Shown here: piece after piece, positions 35,942-45,348 of the stretch
Numbering within the stretch: the first letter of the stretch is position 1
How the letters are laid out: every line of letters starts with the position of its first letter
Assembly: GCF_023554105.1 (NCBI RefSeq)
Contig: NZ_JAMJWE010000010.1
Location: 105,691-169,690 of the forward strand
Direction of reading: 5' to 3'
DNA length: 64,000 nucleotides
DNA from: Brucella sp. 21LCYQ03
GTDB lineage: Bacteria > Pseudomonadota > Alphaproteobacteria > Rhizobiales > Rhizobiaceae
Notes under the pieces: model-generated
What the model was told of the DNA's origin: nothing
Database searches by the model: none
What the model saw: only the letters and a program-made list of their open reading frames with translations
Position numbers and translations under genes: made by a program

Positions 35942-35974
35942 AACGGCATACGCTTTCTGCGTGTGCCGTTTTTT
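35942..35974 (+). terminator. terminator of omp10
   Basis: AACGGCATACGC (35942-35953) pairs with GCGTGTGCCGTT (35959-35970), with one G-T pair and a TTTCT loop, followed by TTTT. Confidence 0.9.
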
Positions 35975-36080
35975 CATGCGTTCTTGTCCCAAATAACTGA
36001 CAATTCAACGGCCTTTGCCATTGTTAGGATTGTAATTTACCTTTTTTTCTCTAGTTTTCCGGCAAAGCAGGAGTCGGAAA

Positions 36081-37118
36081 ATGAGTGAGACAGATAAAGT
36101 AATCGCCACGCCAGCCAACCATGCTGTCAAACAGCCAAAAGTTGGTGTGTTGCTGGTCAATCTCGGAACACCAGATGGCACGAGCTATGCTCCGATGCGG
36201 CGCTATCTCGCTGAGTTCCTCTCCGACCGTCGTGTTATCGAATGGTCGCGCCTTTTCTGGTATCCGATCCTTTACGGCATCGTGCTGACTGTTCGGCCAA
36301 AGCGCTCTGGCAAGCTCTATGATCGCATCTGGAACCATGAGAAAAACGAATCTCCTTTGCGCACCTACACCCGCGCTCAGGGCGAAAAGCTTTCAGTCGC
36401 CCTTAAAGACGAGCCGAACGTCATTGTTGATTGGGCCATGCGCTATGGCCAGCCTTCGATTGAGGACGTGACAGATCGATTGTTGAAACAGGGCTGCGAA
36501 CGCATCGTCATGTTCCCGCTCTATCCGCAATATTCGGCAACGACCACGGCTACGGTAAACGACAAGTTCTTTGAAGTGCTGATGAAAAAGCGCTTCATGC
36601 CAGCGGTGCGCACGATCCCGTCCTATGAGGTGGAGCCAGTCTATATCGAGGCGCTTGCACAATCGATTGAGAAACACTTAGCAACGCTCGATTTCAAGCC
36701 GGAAGTCATCCTTGCTTCGTATCACGGCATTCCAAAAAGCTATTCCGACAAAGGCGATCCTTATCGTTCGCAATGTCTTGAAACATCTCGGCTTTTGCGT
36801 GCACGCCTCGGCATGGATGACAAGCAATTCCGCTCAACTTTTCAGTCGCGTTTTGGACCGGAAGAGTGGCTCCAGCCTTACACCGACGAAACCCTTGTAG
36901 AACTGGCAAAGCAGGGGGTAAAATCCGTTGCAGTGCTCAATCCCGGCTTCGTGGTAGATTGTCTGGAAACGGTTGATGAAATCGGCCATGAGGCCGCAGA
37001 AGAGTTTCATGAGGCTGGCGGCGTAAACTTCAGCCACATACCGTGCCTCAACGATAGCGAAGAAGGCATGAAAGTCATCGAGACACTCGTCCGTCGCGAG
37101 CTGCAGGGCTGGGTTTAA
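36081..37118 (+). CDS. hemH: ferrochelatase
   Basis: 345 residues. AGGAG lies 8 bases before ATG 36081. VGVLLVNLGTPDG, ESPLRTYTRAQ, VMFPLYPQYSATTTAT, SYHGIPKSYSDKGDPY (the metal-binding His) and CLETVDEIGHEAAEEF (the conserved Glu) identify the family. It inserts ferrous iron into protoporphyrin IX, the last step of haem synthesis, at the inner face of the membrane. The next two genes (SPFH and NfeD) follow at 17 and 15 bases, so hemH may head an operon with them. Confidence 0.95.
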   Translation: MSETDKVIATPANHAVKQPKVGVLLVNLGTPDGTSYAPMRRYLAEFLSDRRVIEWSRLFWYPILYGIVLTVRPKRSGKLYDRIWNHEKNESPLRTYTRAQGEKLSVALKDEPNVIVDWAMRYGQPSIEDVTDRLLKQGCERIVMFPLYPQYSATTTATVNDKFFEVLMKKRFMPAVRTIPSYEVEPVYIEALAQSIEKHLATLDFKPEVILASYHGIPKSYSDKGDPYRSQCLETSRLLRARLGMDDKQFRSTFQSRFGPEEWLQPYTDETLVELAKQGVKSVAVLNPGFVVDCLETVDEIGHEAAEEFHEAGGVNFSHIPCLNDSEEGMKVIETLVRRELQGWV

Positions 37119-37135
37119 TTTAGAGGGTTTGGATA

Positions 37136-38122
37136 ATGACTGGTTTTGACATCACGCTGCTGATTTTAGCCGCACTCGTTCTCATTACCCTTTTTGCAGG
37201 TGTTAAGACCGTGCCGCAGGGTTATAATTATACCGTTGAGCGTTTTGGCCGCTATACCCGCACGCTGATGCCGGGTCTTAATCTCATCGTGCCATTTTTC
37301 GACAGAATCGGCGCACGCCTCAATATGATGGAACAGGTGCTCGATGTTCCGACGCAGGAAGTTATCACCCGTGATAATGCGATTGTCGGCGTTGATGGTG
37401 TCGCGTTCTATCAGGTGTTGAACGCAGCACAATCCGCCTATCAGGTGTCCAACCTGCAATATGCAATCCTCAATCTCACCATGACAAATATCCGTTCTGT
37501 TATGGGTTCGATGGATCTGGATGAACTGCTTTCCAACCGTGATGCGATCAATGATCGTTTGCTGCGTATCGTCGATGAAGCGGCCCATCCATGGGGTCTG
37601 AAAATGACCCGCGTGGAAATCAAGGACATCAATCCACCTGCCGACATCGTCACCTCGATGGCCCGCCAGATGAAGGCGGAACGCGATAAACGCGCGCAGG
37701 TTTTGGAAGCTGAAGGCGACCGCAATGCGCAGATTTTGCGTGCGGAAGGTCAGAAGCAATCACAGATTCTGGAAGCTGAAGGTAAGCTCGAAGCTGCGAA
37801 GCGCGAAGCTGAAGCGCGCGAACGTCTTGCGGAAGCTGAAGCCCGGGCAACGACTCTCGTTTCCGATGCTGTCTCCAGCGGAAATGTTCAGGCACTTAAC
37901 TATTTCGTTGCCCAGAAATACACCGAAGCGCTTGGTAATATAGCCAGCGCCAAGAACCAGAAAGTGGTTCTAATGCCGCTTGAAGCAAGCTCGCTAATTG
38001 GCTCGCTGGCTGGTATTGGCGCGATTGCCAAGGAAGTGTTTGGTGATAGCGGTCACACTGTTGACCCGACACCAACTACGCCTGCACCTCGCTCGCGCAG
38101 CGTTCCAACGACTCGCAGCTAA
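37136..38122 (+). CDS. SPFH/band-7 membrane protein (QmcA-like)
   Basis: 328 residues. One N-terminal membrane helix ([19 protein letters not shown]) is followed by the band-7 domain ([20 protein letters not shown] through [20 protein letters not shown]). An Ala/Glu coiled coil comes next ([20 protein letters not shown]), then a short Pro/Thr-rich tail. These scaffolds form large rings at the inner membrane and influence membrane proteases and fluidity. Pairing with an NfeD protein is conserved and strongly supports the call. Confidence 0.92.
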   Translation: MTGFDITLLILAALVLITLFAGVKTVPQGYNYTVERFGRYTRTLMPGLNLIVPFFDRIGARLNMMEQVLDVPTQEVITRDNAIVGVDGVAFYQVLNAAQSAYQVSNLQYAILNLTMTNIRSVMGSMDLDELLSNRDAINDRLLRIVDEAAHPWGLKMTRVEIKDINPPADIVTSMARQMKAERDKRAQVLEAEGDRNAQILRAEGQKQSQILEAEGKLEAAKREAEARERLAEAEARATTLVSDAVSSGNVQALNYFVAQKYTEALGNIASAKNQKVVLMPLEASSLIGSLAGIGAIAKEVFGDSGHTVDPTPTTPAPRSRSVPTTRS

Positions 38123-38137
38123 AACAGGAACGGTGCC

Positions 38138-38596
38138 ATGATTATTCATTTCCTGTCACAACTTGGGCTCTGGGGCTGGTTCGTTCTCGGCCTTGTTCTG
38201 CTCATTCTGGAAATTATGGCGCCCGGCATTTTCCTGATCTGGTTTGGACTTGCGGCTCTTGTGACGGGCGGGATTTCATTCCTGCTCGGCTCGCTTGCAG
38301 GTTTCGGCTGGCAATTGCAAATTGTGTTGTTTCTGGTGCTTTCCGTGATCTTCGTGCTAGCGGGCCGACGCGTTTTCGGCTCCAGTGATCGTCAGGATGA
38401 ACCGCTACTTAATCGCCGTGGTGACCAGCTTGTTGGCCAGCGTGCAACGCTCGCAGAACCAATCGTCAATGGTCGGGGCCGCATCCGGATCAACGACACG
38501 ACTTGGCGCATCAAAGGCCCGGACCTACCGGCTGGGACCGAAGTGCATATTGTTTCCTTTGATGCGATTACGCTTGAAATGGAAGTGGCTGTTTAA
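38138..38596 (+). CDS. NfeD-family membrane protein
   Basis: 152 residues. Two to three membrane helices occupy the first 75 residues (LGLVLLILEIMAPGIFLIWF, LQIVLFLVLSVIFVLA), followed by a soluble OB-fold C-terminal domain (GQRATLAEPIVNGRGRIRIN, TWRIKGPDLPAGTEVHIV). This short form partners SPFH proteins at the membrane. Its stop codon lies in the centre of a perfect palindrome that also terminates the convergent kdsD transcript. Confidence 0.9.
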   Translation: MIIHFLSQLGLWGWFVLGLVLLILEIMAPGIFLIWFGLAALVTGGISFLLGSLAGFGWQLQIVLFLVLSVIFVLAGRRVFGSSDRQDEPLLNRRGDQLVGQRATLAEPIVNGRGRIRINDTTWRIKGPDLPAGTEVHIVSFDAITLEMEVAV

Positions 38597-38606
38597 ACAG
38601 CCACTT
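38583..38606. terminator. palindrome over the nfeD stop codon
   Basis: AAGTGGCTGTTT (38583-38594) is followed directly by its perfect complement AAACAGCCACTT (38595-38606). The nfeD TAA lies at the centre. It is placed to end both convergent transcripts, though the T-runs are short. Confidence 0.6.
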
Positions 38607-38613
38607 TCCTCAA

Positions 38614-39615
38614 CTAGGCAACGCCAATTCGCAGCAGATCGTGGAAGTGAACCAAGCCAATCGGGCGATTGTTTTCAGCAACAATTAACGCGCCGATATG
38701 CTTCTCGTTGATCAGACTAAGAGCTGCACTCGCCAGCAGATTCTGCTCAACCGTTTTAGGCTTTCGGGTCATAATATCATCGACCGTAAGCTCGGAGAGA
38801 TTGCGAGCCAGATTACGTGAAATATCACCGTCGGTAATGATACCTGCCAGCTGCCCATCCTGTTCCACAACGATGACGCAACCGAAACTCTTCTGCGCCT
38901 GCACCTTCATGGCCTCAGGCATCTTCGTACCAACGGTGACCAGCGGCAATCGATCACCCTTGTGCATGATCTCGCGCACATGAACGAGGCTCGCGCCGAG
39001 CGAACCGCCCGGATGGAAGGTTTTAAAATCTGTTGGGCTGAAACCGCGTGCTTCGAGAAGTGCGATAGCCAGCGCATCGCCAATCGCTAACTGCATCATT
39101 GTTGATGTTGTTGGTGCGAGGCCATGCGGACAAGCTTCCTGCACTTTTGGCAGCAACAACGCGACATTTGCCGCACGTCCAAGAGCAGATTCTTCGCCCG
39201 CAGTAATTGCGATCAGCGGAATGCGGAAGCGCTGCGAATAATTGACAATGCCCTTGAGTTCCGCCGTTTCGCCCGACCATGAAATCGCGAGAATAACGTC
39301 ATCCGTGCTGATCATGCCGAGATCGCCGTGATTGGCTTCCGCCGAATGCACGAAGAAAGCCGAAGTGCCAGTGGAAGCGAATGTTGCGGCAAGCTTGGCA
39401 CCAATATGCCCGCTTTTACCAACGCCGGTCACCACGAGACGGCCCTTCGAGGCAACAACCGTCCTGACTGCTTCCGCAAACGGCGCAGACAGGCCATTGT
39501 TCAGCGCGTCTTCGAGCGCCAAAAGACCAGCGTTTTCGGTCTGGATGGTGCGCAGAGCCGAGGCGATTGAATCCGTCGCAGAGGCCGCTTCATGTGTCGT
39601 GTCGAGCTTTGTCAT
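38614..39615 (-). CDS. kdsD: arabinose-5-phosphate isomerase
   Basis: 333 residues. The N-terminal SIS domain has GVGKSGHIGAKLAATFASTG and HSAEANHGDLGM; the C-terminal half holds two CBS domains (from IMHKGDRLPLV and from DIMTRKPKTVEQN). This domain order and length match KdsD/KpsF. It interconverts ribulose 5-phosphate and arabinose 5-phosphate, first step toward Kdo of the lipopolysaccharide core. It is a single-gene unit, divergent from the beta-barrel gene. Confidence 0.93.
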   Translation of the reverse strand: MTKLDTTHEAASATDSIASALRTIQTENAGLLALEDALNNGLSAPFAEAVRTVVASKGRLVVTGVGKSGHIGAKLAATFASTGTSAFFVHSAEANHGDLGMISTDDVILAISWSGETAELKGIVNYSQRFRIPLIAITAGEESALGRAANVALLLPKVQEACPHGLAPTTSTMMQLAIGDALAIALLEARGFSPTDFKTFHPGGSLGASLVHVREIMHKGDRLPLVTVGTKMPEAMKVQAQKSFGCVIVVEQDGQLAGIITDGDISRNLARNLSELTVDDIMTRKPKTVEQNLLASAALSLINEKHIGALIVAENNRPIGLVHFHDLLRIGVA

Positions 39616-39710
39616 GCCGCAAGGGTTAGCGCCTTAAAGTCATATTGTCCAAGCATTTGTTGCCGCACAATCAACGCCTCAAAACGCTAAAAATAAATAA
39701 AGAATTAACC

Positions 39711-41339
39711 ATGTCTGTTTACCGTTCATCTACCACGTTGCAACGGTTTGAACACAATATGCTTTTTGCCAAATCCACACCTGGCGGATCATCGCCCTTT
39801 GCCCTCAGGATGCGATGCCTGTTGCTGGCAGGTTGTGCTTTGGCAATCTCTGGCTCTGCCACCTTTTCACAGGAAGTAAGGCTGCGCGGCACGCTTGATG
39901 ACGATACACTGCCCACGTCAGCATCTGCGGATCAGACCGCAAATCGTGACGCTGATGCATTTGATCCGAATGCGCCCACTGCAGACGAATTTGTCGACGA
40001 TTCCTATACACCGCCAACCCAACCACAGCCTGCCGAGGCAGTACAGGTTGCACCCGTTAATGATGAAGAACCACGGCGCTTCCTTACAACCGACAATATG
40101 CCAGTCGGTGCCGTGACAATCGAAGAACAGGATGCAACGGGCCGCGCACGTCGTGAAAACTTGCCTGTTATTGCCGAACAAGGTCGCCGTATAACACAAG
40201 AGGCAAATCCTTTTGCACCGCTTGGCATTCGCACAGGCAACTTCGTTCTGCGTCCATCGCTAGAACAAGGCATTCGCGCCACCAGCAATGGCGACAACAG
40301 CTCGACCGGTTCAAGCGCGGTTCTATCTGAAACGACACTGCGGCTTAAAGCAGAATCCGATTGGGCCCGCCATCAGGCAACTTTTGACGTATCCGGCACA
40401 CTGAGCAAATCGATCTCCGGGCAGGACGTGTCAGAACCTCGCGTCGATGTTCAGGGCAATCTGCGCTTAGATCTCAGCGACCAGACAACTGTGAATGCGG
40501 GCGCGGGCTATAAGCTGCGCCGCGAAAGCGCATCAAGCCCGAATGGCGTTACCGACGCTTTAAAGCGCCCGCTTGTCCATACGATCAACGGCAGCCTCGG
40601 CATCGAGCGTGACACAGGGCTGATGTTTGGTCGCGCCACGGGCCGGGTTGAACATGACAGTTACGGCGATGCGGAACTTTCGTCTGGTGGCACTGTCAGC
40701 CAGAAAGACCGTAACAACACCTATGCCAGCATAACCCTTCGCGGCGGCCTCGCCATTTCGCCAGCACTCAAGCCTTTTGTCGAGGCTGAACTCGGCAAAC
40801 GCATGTTTGATGAGCGCGTGGACAGTAACGGCTATGAGCGCAGCGGCTCGCAATACGCGTTGCGCGCCGGTCTAATGTTTGATCGCGGTGAAAAATTCAA
40901 TGGAGAAATTGCGGCTGGCTACATGCGCGCCAACAGCGTTGATTCCCGCCTCGCTGATGTCAGCGGCCCATCGCTTGCGGCGGCCATCAACTGGTCACCA
41001 TTGCGTGGGACCGATGTGCAGCTTTATGCCCGTACCTTGGTGGACACCTCGACAACGCCGGGTGTTGCAGGTGCATTGCTGCACTTTGCAAGTCTTGAAG
41101 TTACGCATCGCGTACGCTCTGATCTAAGCTTTAACGGCAAGCTCGACCTCAATGTCCGCGACAACAAGGACGGCACCGGCACCGATTACACGGTCGGTGC
41201 ACAGATCGGTGCGACGTACTGGATCAATCGCTTTGTTGGGCTGGACGCAAGGCTACGCCATGAGTTCCAAACCAGTCAGATTTCCTATCGCGAGTACCAC
41301 GCCAACAGCATTTATGTTGGCATGAAGGTACAGCGCTAA
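39711..41339 (+). CDS. outer membrane beta-barrel protein (BBP2-like)
   Basis: About 542 residues from ATG 39711; an upstream ATG at 39645 would overlap the kdsD promoter and is less likely. A hydrophobic segment (CLLLAGCALAISGSATFSQ) acts as the secretion signal, preceded by an unusually long charged N-terminus. Residues about 45-190 are Asp/Pro-rich. The rest alternates polar and non-polar residues in beta-strand fashion, ending SIYVGMKVQR, which fits an outer membrane barrel closing strand. Many Hyphomicrobiales have this family in one copy. Function is unknown; a porin or assembly role is possible. Confidence 0.75.
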   Translation: MSVYRSSTTLQRFEHNMLFAKSTPGGSSPFALRMRCLLLAGCALAISGSATFSQEVRLRGTLDDDTLPTSASADQTANRDADAFDPNAPTADEFVDDSYTPPTQPQPAEAVQVAPVNDEEPRRFLTTDNMPVGAVTIEEQDATGRARRENLPVIAEQGRRITQEANPFAPLGIRTGNFVLRPSLEQGIRATSNGDNSSTGSSAVLSETTLRLKAESDWARHQATFDVSGTLSKSISGQDVSEPRVDVQGNLRLDLSDQTTVNAGAGYKLRRESASSPNGVTDALKRPLVHTINGSLGIERDTGLMFGRATGRVEHDSYGDAELSSGGTVSQKDRNNTYASITLRGGLAISPALKPFVEAELGKRMFDERVDSNGYERSGSQYALRAGLMFDRGEKFNGEIAAGYMRANSVDSRLADVSGPSLAAAINWSPLRGTDVQLYARTLVDTSTTPGVAGALLHFASLEVTHRVRSDLSFNGKLDLNVRDNKDGTGTDYTVGAQIGATYWINRFVGLDARLRHEFQTSQISYREYHANSIYVGMKVQR

Positions 41340-41360
41340 ACGCTTTCAACCAAATACACA

Positions 41361-41391
41361 AAAGCCCGCCTTCATTGCTGAAAGCGAGCTT
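41361..41391 (-). terminator. imperfect hairpin after galU
   Basis: On the minus strand AAGCTCGCTTTC and GAAGGCGGGCTT pair imperfectly around a short loop and are followed by TTTGTG. It lies 22 bases past the galU stop and may also slow the convergent beta-barrel transcript. Confidence 0.5.
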
Positions 41392-41412
41392 ATGATTGTT
41401 ATATATGCTAAC

Positions 41413-42306
41413 TTATGCCGTTTTGATCGTCTTCAGCAATTCAGCGATCGAAACTTCAACCGTTGGACGGATATCTTTGCGCCAAAGAGCGAAGGCTACG
41501 TTGGCTTCGATAAAGCCTGACTTCGAACCACAGTCGAACGTACGGCCATGATAGTCGAAGCCATAGAATTTCTGCTGATCAGCAAGCTTGAGCATCGCAT
41601 CAGTCAGCTGAATTTCATTGCCTGCACCCTTCTCCTGCTTGCTTAGCAGTTCGAAGATTTCCGGCTGAAGAATATAGCGACCATTGATGTAGAGGTTGGA
41701 AGGTGCGGTGCCCTTGGCAGGCTTTTCAACCATCTGGTTGATCTCAAAGCCATTACCGATAGCATTGCCTTTACCGACGATGCCGTATTTATGGGCTTCT
41801 TCAGGATCGCATTCCTGCACAGCAATAACATTGCCACCGGTCTGCTCATAAAGCTCGACCATTTCCTTGAGACAGCCCTTCTTCGACTGCATGACCATAT
41901 CTGGCAAAAGCAGTGCAAAAGGCTCATCGCCGACCAGTTCACGCGCGCACCAGACCGCATGGCCAAGGCCGAGCGGAACCTGCTGACGGGTGAAGCTGGT
42001 GGTGCCTGGCTGCGGCTGCAATTCCTGCAAATGCGCAAGCTCAGCCTTTTTGCCGCGTTCGGCAAGCGTCGCATAAAGTTCAACCTGCGCATCGAAGTAG
42101 TCTTCAATGACAGCTTTGTTGCGTCCAGTGACGAAAATCAGATGTTCGATACCGGCTTCACGAGCCTCATCCACGACATACTGGATAACTGGCTTGTCAA
42201 CGACGGTAAGCATTTCCTTGGGGATCGACTTGGTAGCGGGTAGAAAACGTGTGCCAAGACCTGCGACAGGAAAAACTGCCTTACGGATTTTACGGATCGA
42301 ACTCAT
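41413..42306 (-). CDS. galU: UTP-glucose-1-phosphate uridylyltransferase
   Basis: 297 residues from ATG 42306, with GAGGAGA about 4 bases upstream; the frame continues upstream without similarity. [20 protein letters not shown] is the nucleotide-binding signature, and [13 protein letters not shown] and [11 protein letters not shown] are family motifs. It makes UDP-glucose for polysaccharides, glucans and sugar interconversion. It is divergent from the lytic transglycosylase gene across 368 bases. Confidence 0.95.
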   Translation of the reverse strand: MSSIRKIRKAVFPVAGLGTRFLPATKSIPKEMLTVVDKPVIQYVVDEAREAGIEHLIFVTGRNKAVIEDYFDAQVELYATLAERGKKAELAHLQELQPQPGTTSFTRQQVPLGLGHAVWCARELVGDEPFALLLPDMVMQSKKGCLKEMVELYEQTGGNVIAVQECDPEEAHKYGIVGKGNAIGNGFEINQMVEKPAKGTAPSNLYINGRYILQPEIFELLSKQEKGAGNEIQLTDAMLKLADQQKFYGFDYHGRTFDCGSKSGFIEANVAFALWRKDIRPTVEVSIAELLKTIKTA

Positions 42307-42674
42307 TCGTCTCCTCGACTTTTTCACTAATGCTGCGGTATTATTAAAGCATTGAAGCCACTGCATTTCAAATAGGGCGCTTTGATTAATGAAAGACGAA
42401 ATTATATCGTTTTTTTCATCACATTCGGTGACTTTACCTTAATCTTACTTGATTCAAAAATTCTGTAAAATTTCTCGCAATTTTTCAGGCAATCTCACCA
42501 TGGTAAACCAAATGCTAACCAGAGGCCTGTAATTTTATGCTTCATAAGGGTCGGCCCCAAATTCAACACTGGATAGTATTAAAGACTTGATGCAATCTAG
42601 CTGAACGAGGATCGGCATGAAAGGCAACTCGCCGTTTGAAGCGGCAGAACATGATTGCAGAAGGGAAACACAGA
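42307..42674. other. divergent promoter region, galU and lytic transglycosylase
   Basis: No gene is supported. The region is AT-rich near galU and must hold promoters for both genes. A 55-codon out-of-frame ORF from 42617 overlaps the transglycosylase start and is considered chance. Confidence 0.5.
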
Positions 42675-43913
42675 ATGCTGCGATTTCCATTCACTCTGGG
42701 ACGAGGAATGCGCGCCAAGATTACAGCGACCGTTGCGGTAGCCATACTCGCATCTGGCCTGTCTACTGGCGCCGCTTTTGCTGATGCCAATTTTAGAAAA
42801 TGGGTATCCAGTTTCCGCACAACAGCCATTCAGAATGGTGTATCGCCATCGACTTTCGACCGGGCTTTTAAGGGTGTCAATTCGCCTGATCCTGAGGTTT
42901 TGCGCAAAGCACGCTTTCAGCCTGAATTCAGCGAACCTGTCTGGAACTACATCGATAACCGCGTGAATGAGCATTCCGTGGCTGTCGGCCAGAGCATGGC
43001 GAAAAAATGGGGCCCGTGGCTCCAGCGCATCGAACAGCGTTTCTCAGTTGATCGCAATATCCTGCTGGCCATCTGGTCGATGGAAAGCAATTACGGTGAG
43101 ATTCTCAAGCGCGAGGACGTCATGATGGACACCATCCGCTCGCTTGCGACCCTTGCCTATGCCGATCAGCGCCGCGCCAAATTTGGCCGCACGCAGTTGA
43201 TTGCTGCGATGAAAATTCTCCAGACCGGCGATATTGATCGCGGACATCTGACCGGCTCTTGGGCCGGTGCAATGGGTCATACCCAGTTCATCCCGACCAG
43301 TTATCAGGCCTATGCGGTTGATATGGATGGCAACGGCAAGCGCGATATCTGGAATTCGGTTCCAGATGCACTAGGCACTGCTGCAAATCTTCTGCATCGC
43401 AACGGCTGGCAGCCGGGCCGTACATGGGGCTATGAAGTCGTGCTTCCAGCAGGCCGTAAATTCCCTTCCGGCTCTCTTTCAGCTTCCGAATGGCAGAAGC
43501 TCGGTGTGGTTCGCGCCAATGGCCGTCCATTCCCGGACGCCAATGAAAAAGTGACCTTGAAAGTGATGGATGGTCGTGAAGGTCCAGCATTCTTGATGGC
43601 CAAGAATTTCTTCATGATCAAGCGCTACAACAATGCTGATAAATACGCTCTCGCAGTTGGATTGCTTGCAGATCGCATCGGCGGCTATCAGGGATTGCGT
43701 CAGGACTGGAACCGTCCCTTTACGCCGATCACAATGAATGAACGCGAAGAATTGCAGACGCATCTCAAAGCGCTTGGCTATTATGACGGCAAAATTGACG
43801 GCAAAATCGGCTCGACATCGCGCAAAGCGATTGAAGCTTTCCAACAGCGCAACGGCTTGCAGCAAGATGGGCACCCAAGCAAAGAAGTGCTGACGGTTCT
43901 CCGTCGCCGTTAA
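42675..43913 (+). CDS. lytic murein transglycosylase, MltB type, with peptidoglycan-binding domain
   Basis: 412 residues from ATG 42675, after GAAGGGA; earlier in-frame starts give no better signal peptide. The signal sequence ends near GAAFADA and has no lipobox. The catalytic SLT_2 domain shows AIWSMESNYGE (catalytic Glu), GSWAGAMGHTQFIPTSYQ and DMDGNGKRDIWNS. The last 60 residues form a PG_binding_1 domain (LKALGYYDGKIDGKIG, AIEAFQQRNGLQQDG). It cleaves glycan strands of peptidoglycan to 1,6-anhydro ends in the periplasm. Confidence 0.92.
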   Translation: MLRFPFTLGRGMRAKITATVAVAILASGLSTGAAFADANFRKWVSSFRTTAIQNGVSPSTFDRAFKGVNSPDPEVLRKARFQPEFSEPVWNYIDNRVNEHSVAVGQSMAKKWGPWLQRIEQRFSVDRNILLAIWSMESNYGEILKREDVMMDTIRSLATLAYADQRRAKFGRTQLIAAMKILQTGDIDRGHLTGSWAGAMGHTQFIPTSYQAYAVDMDGNGKRDIWNSVPDALGTAANLLHRNGWQPGRTWGYEVVLPAGRKFPSGSLSASEWQKLGVVRANGRPFPDANEKVTLKVMDGREGPAFLMAKNFFMIKRYNNADKYALAVGLLADRIGGYQGLRQDWNRPFTPITMNEREELQTHLKALGYYDGKIDGKIGSTSRKAIEAFQQRNGLQQDGHPSKEVLTVLRRR

Positions 43914-43932
43914 AAGCAATGAGAATAAAGCC

Positions 43933-43962
43933 GGAGCGCACATTTCATGTGCGCTCCTTTTT
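43933..43962 (+). terminator. terminator of the lytic transglycosylase gene
   Basis: GGAGCGCACA (43933-43942) pairs perfectly with TGTGCGCTCC (43948-43957) around TTTCA, followed by TTTTTC. Confidence 0.92.
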
Positions 43963-44010
43963 CTTTTTGGCAAAGGACGCTACTATTCTGGGCGCAGGAG
44001 AGTAAAACCA

Positions 44011-45162
44011 ATGCAGGCAGAACGTTTCAAAAAATCTATCAACGGCGTTCTGATGACCATGCTGGTTGCCTTTGCAATGATACTGGCCGCCTTGTCTTCC
44101 GCATCTGCACAGAACCGGCCACGCACAATTTTTGATATGCTGTTTGGGCCAAAACGGACGCAGCCACAGCCTCAATATGAGCAACCGAAGCCACAGCGTA
44201 CTCGCCCTGCAAAGCCAAAACGCACACCAAAAGCTGTAACGCCCGCAGCTCGTGCCGTTCCGGCTACGCCACCACAACCTGAAATCAACTTTGTTGAGAA
44301 AAAGCAAGACGCCAAAAAAATCCTCGTCGTCGGCGATTTCATCGGCAACGGCTTAGCGGAAGGGCTCGATGTTGCCTTTGCCGCCGATAGTGACCTACGC
44401 ATTGTCAGCCGCATCGATGGTTCTTCGGGCTTTGTCCGTGACGATCACTTCGACTGGCCTGCAAATATCGGCAAGATTCTCGATGAAGAAAAGCCAGCTG
44501 CTGTCGTCGTCATGATTGGCTCAAACGACCGACAGGCGATAACCCTCAAAGGACAGAGCCTCGCAGCGCGATCGCCAGAATGGACGGCGGAATATCAAAG
44601 CCGTGTGTCAAAATTCTTGAAAGAAATTACCGATAAGAATTATCCGTTAATATGGGTCGGACAACCACCATTCCGTCCTCGCGGCATGTCTCAGGATATG
44701 CTGGCACTAAACGAAATTTACCGCACCACCTCCGAGAAGGCTGGCGCGAAATTTGTCGATGTCTGGGATGGGTTTGTCGATGAAGAAGGAAATTTCAGCC
44801 AGACAGGCTTCGACATTAATGGCCAGACTGCACGTTTGCGCGGTAATGACGGCATCAACACAACGACAGCCGGTAAACGCAAGCTCGCATTCTATGCCGA
44901 GAAGCCGCTGAAAGCACTCTTCGGCGGCAGCAAGGACAATGAGCAATTGCTACCAACCGCTCAGACAAATGACCCGGAAAAGCCCGTAGATCGCATTGCG
45001 CCGGTTAGTCTGCGCGACGTTGATCGGGATAATAGCGGTGTTTTGCTGGGCGGCGTAATCGCGCCGAAGGCGAAAAACAATCAAATACTCAATAAAGGCA
45101 GCGGCGCTTCATCGGGCCGTGCTGATGACTTTTCGTGGCCGCAGAAAAGCGTAAATCCCTGA
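44011..45162 (+). CDS. DUF459 SGNH-hydrolase-like exported protein
   Basis: 383 residues. Residues 1-33 are a membrane/signal segment ending SASAQN, then a Pro/Lys/Arg-rich linker. From about residue 105 the SGNH-like fold begins with ILVVGDFIGNGLAEGL and holds VVMIGSNDRQ (the GxND block) and VDVWDGFVDEEGNF. The nucleophile Ser of the usual GDS motif is Phe here. Hydrolase activity is therefore doubtful. Related rhizobial proteins show the same change, and a surface-polysaccharide-related role is often suggested. The gene is single. Confidence 0.82.
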   Translation: MQAERFKKSINGVLMTMLVAFAMILAALSSASAQNRPRTIFDMLFGPKRTQPQPQYEQPKPQRTRPAKPKRTPKAVTPAARAVPATPPQPEINFVEKKQDAKKILVVGDFIGNGLAEGLDVAFAADSDLRIVSRIDGSSGFVRDDHFDWPANIGKILDEEKPAAVVVMIGSNDRQAITLKGQSLAARSPEWTAEYQSRVSKFLKEITDKNYPLIWVGQPPFRPRGMSQDMLALNEIYRTTSEKAGAKFVDVWDGFVDEEGNFSQTGFDINGQTARLRGNDGINTTTAGKRKLAFYAEKPLKALFGGSKDNEQLLPTAQTNDPEKPVDRIAPVSLRDVDRDNSGVLLGGVIAPKAKNNQILNKGSGASSGRADDFSWPQKSVNP

Positions 45163-45205
45163 ATAATAATACTATTTGCAAATATGATTTTACAATTCAC
45201 ACTAT

Positions 45206-45233
45206 AATGCCGTGAAATACGCGGCATTTCTTC
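45206..45233 (+). terminator. terminator of the DUF459 gene
   Basis: AATGCCG (45206-45212) pairs with CGGCATT (45222-45228) around a nine-base loop, followed by TCTTC. Confidence 0.6.
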
Positions 45234-45348
45234 GTCTAAATGCTAATTATCTCGTAGTTCACATTTGATATTTCCTCGTCTATCAGAAGGTCGCGCAGTC
45301 CAAAAGGACATTTCGCGCACGCGTCTGCATTGAATAAGAGGCATATGA

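Noticed and set aside
42617..42784. 55-codon frame with a possible ribosome site before the lytic transglycosylase
   Set aside because: It overlaps the transglycosylase signal peptide out of frame and its sequence resembles a shifted reading of that gene.
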